Assembly: GCA_029287335.1 (NCBI GenBank)
Contig: JARFRI010000299.1
Location: 1-5,722, forward strand
DNA: 5,722 nt
Source: Phycisphaera sp.
GTDB lineage: Bacteria > Planctomycetota > Phycisphaerae > Phycisphaerales > Phycisphaeraceae
Direction of reading: 5' to 3'
The notes below the pieces were generated by a model. The model made no database searches, was not told the origin of the DNA, and saw only the letters and a list, made by a program, of their open reading frames with translations. Numbering within the stretch: the first letter of the stretch is position 1; each line of letters starts with the position of its first letter. Of this stretch, positions 5,376 to 5,722 are shown in pieces. A program made the translations under genes and the position numbers.

Positions 5376-5671
5376 CTATTTACTGCGTTGGCTCGTGTGA
5401 GGCACCATCACGCCAAGCAGCAACAATAACGCCGCGGCGCAGATACCGACCCACGCGCCTTCTCGGACCCGGCCGTAGACCGTGACCCTGGAATCCAAGG
5501 CGACGATCGCGTTGACGTAGCCATCGACCTGCTGATGCGCACCGCCCTCGGTCACCAGCAGGCCCACCCGCCCGGCAGAGTCGATCATCCCCCTCACGCC
5601 GGTGTTCACGCACCGAGCCATCGGCACACGGTTCTCGATACAGCGCATCACAGCGATCTGCAGGTGCTGAT
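5376..5671 (-). CDS. lnt: Apolipoprotein N-acyltransferase, C-terminal fragment (5' end cut by contig end)
   Basis: Lnt is the inner-membrane enzyme that adds the third acyl chain to the N-terminal cysteine of lipoproteins in diderm bacteria. Only the last 97 codons are present. Extending the frame to the adapter boundary gives QHLQIAVMRCIENRVPMARC, then VNTGVRGMIDSAGRV. This matches the conserved end of the Lnt nitrilase-like domain (QH...A..RA.E...P..R..NTG....ID..G). A typical final membrane segment (AWVGICAAALLLLLGVMV) and a short polar tail follow. The catalytic Glu-Lys-Cys residues of the family lie upstream of this point, outside the contig, so activity cannot be judged. The GTG at 5651 is not a real start, because conserved residues continue before it. 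The stop is TAG. Confidence 0.88.
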
Positions 5672-5722
5672 CTGTCTCTTATACACATCTCCGAGCCCAC
5701 GAGACCTTCTAAGTCATCGCGT
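5672..5722. other. Illumina Nextera i7 adapter (not genomic)
   Basis: This is the reverse complement of the left-end adapter: mosaic end CTGTCTCTTATACACATCT (5672-5690), the read-2 adapter body, the index CTTCTAAGTC (5706-5715), then ATC and the start of the P7 sequence. Position 5719 is G where the P7 sequence expects T, probably a low-quality base at a read end. A minus-strand frame through here translates to MGSEMCIRDR, a peptide known from adapter contamination in protein databases. Confidence 0.98.

Noticed and set aside
5380..5700. Minus-strand frame beginning MGSEMCIRDR
   Set aside because: Its first residues are translated adapter, and it is a shadow of lnt in another frame.
1..5722. 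Terminal inverted repeats suggesting a composite transposon or IS
   Set aside because: They are Illumina Nextera i7 adapters with the same index, not genomic repeats, and no transposase is present between them.

Overview
The window is a whole short contig, about 5.6 kb of bacterial DNA (roughly 58-5671), flanked on both sides by untrimmed Illumina Nextera i7 adapter (1-57 and 5672-5722). The adapters carry the same 10-nt index in opposite orientation, so the apparent terminal inverted repeats are a library artefact, not a transposon. All genuine genes lie on the minus strand, so transcription runs from high to low coordinates.

Organism: a diderm, GC-rich bacterium, because it encodes apolipoprotein N-acyltransferase and a full MreB-MreC-MreD set. 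The MreB sequence, with DLGTCNT in place of the usual DLGTANT, and the poorly characterised coiled-coil and small membrane proteins next to it suggest Planctomycetota, possibly Phycisphaerae. This is a judgement from protein character; no database search was run.

Layout in order of transcription: (1) the last 97 codons of lnt, cut by the contig end; (2) a secreted HEAT-repeat protein of 371 aa; (3) after a 176-nt gap with a promoter-like TTGACA box and palindromes, a membrane-anchored coiled-coil protein of 292 aa; (4) a 62-aa single-span membrane protein, followed by a strong intrinsic terminator; (5) mreB; (6) a 122-nt gap filled by a G-rich imperfect inverted repeat; (7) mreC; (8) mreD, 3 nt after mreC and cut at the left end after 161 codons. 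mreD has no stop codon in the window and is easily missed.

How it fits together: MreB, MreC and MreD form the core of the rod-shape elongation complex, linking cytoplasmic MreB filaments to cell-wall synthesis across the inner membrane. The coiled-coil protein has the same overall plan as MreC (N-terminal membrane anchor, long coiled coil, C-terminal domain that is probably beta-rich) and sits just upstream with a tiny membrane partner, so both are candidates for an envelope or shape function. The terminator after the 62-aa gene implies that mreBCD has its own promoter. The most unusual non-coding feature is the mreB-mreC spacer: its arms can form a long RNA hairpin or G-quadruplexes, and it leaves mreC without a Shine-Dalgarno sequence. 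Two genes, mreB and the coiled-coil gene, start with TTG.
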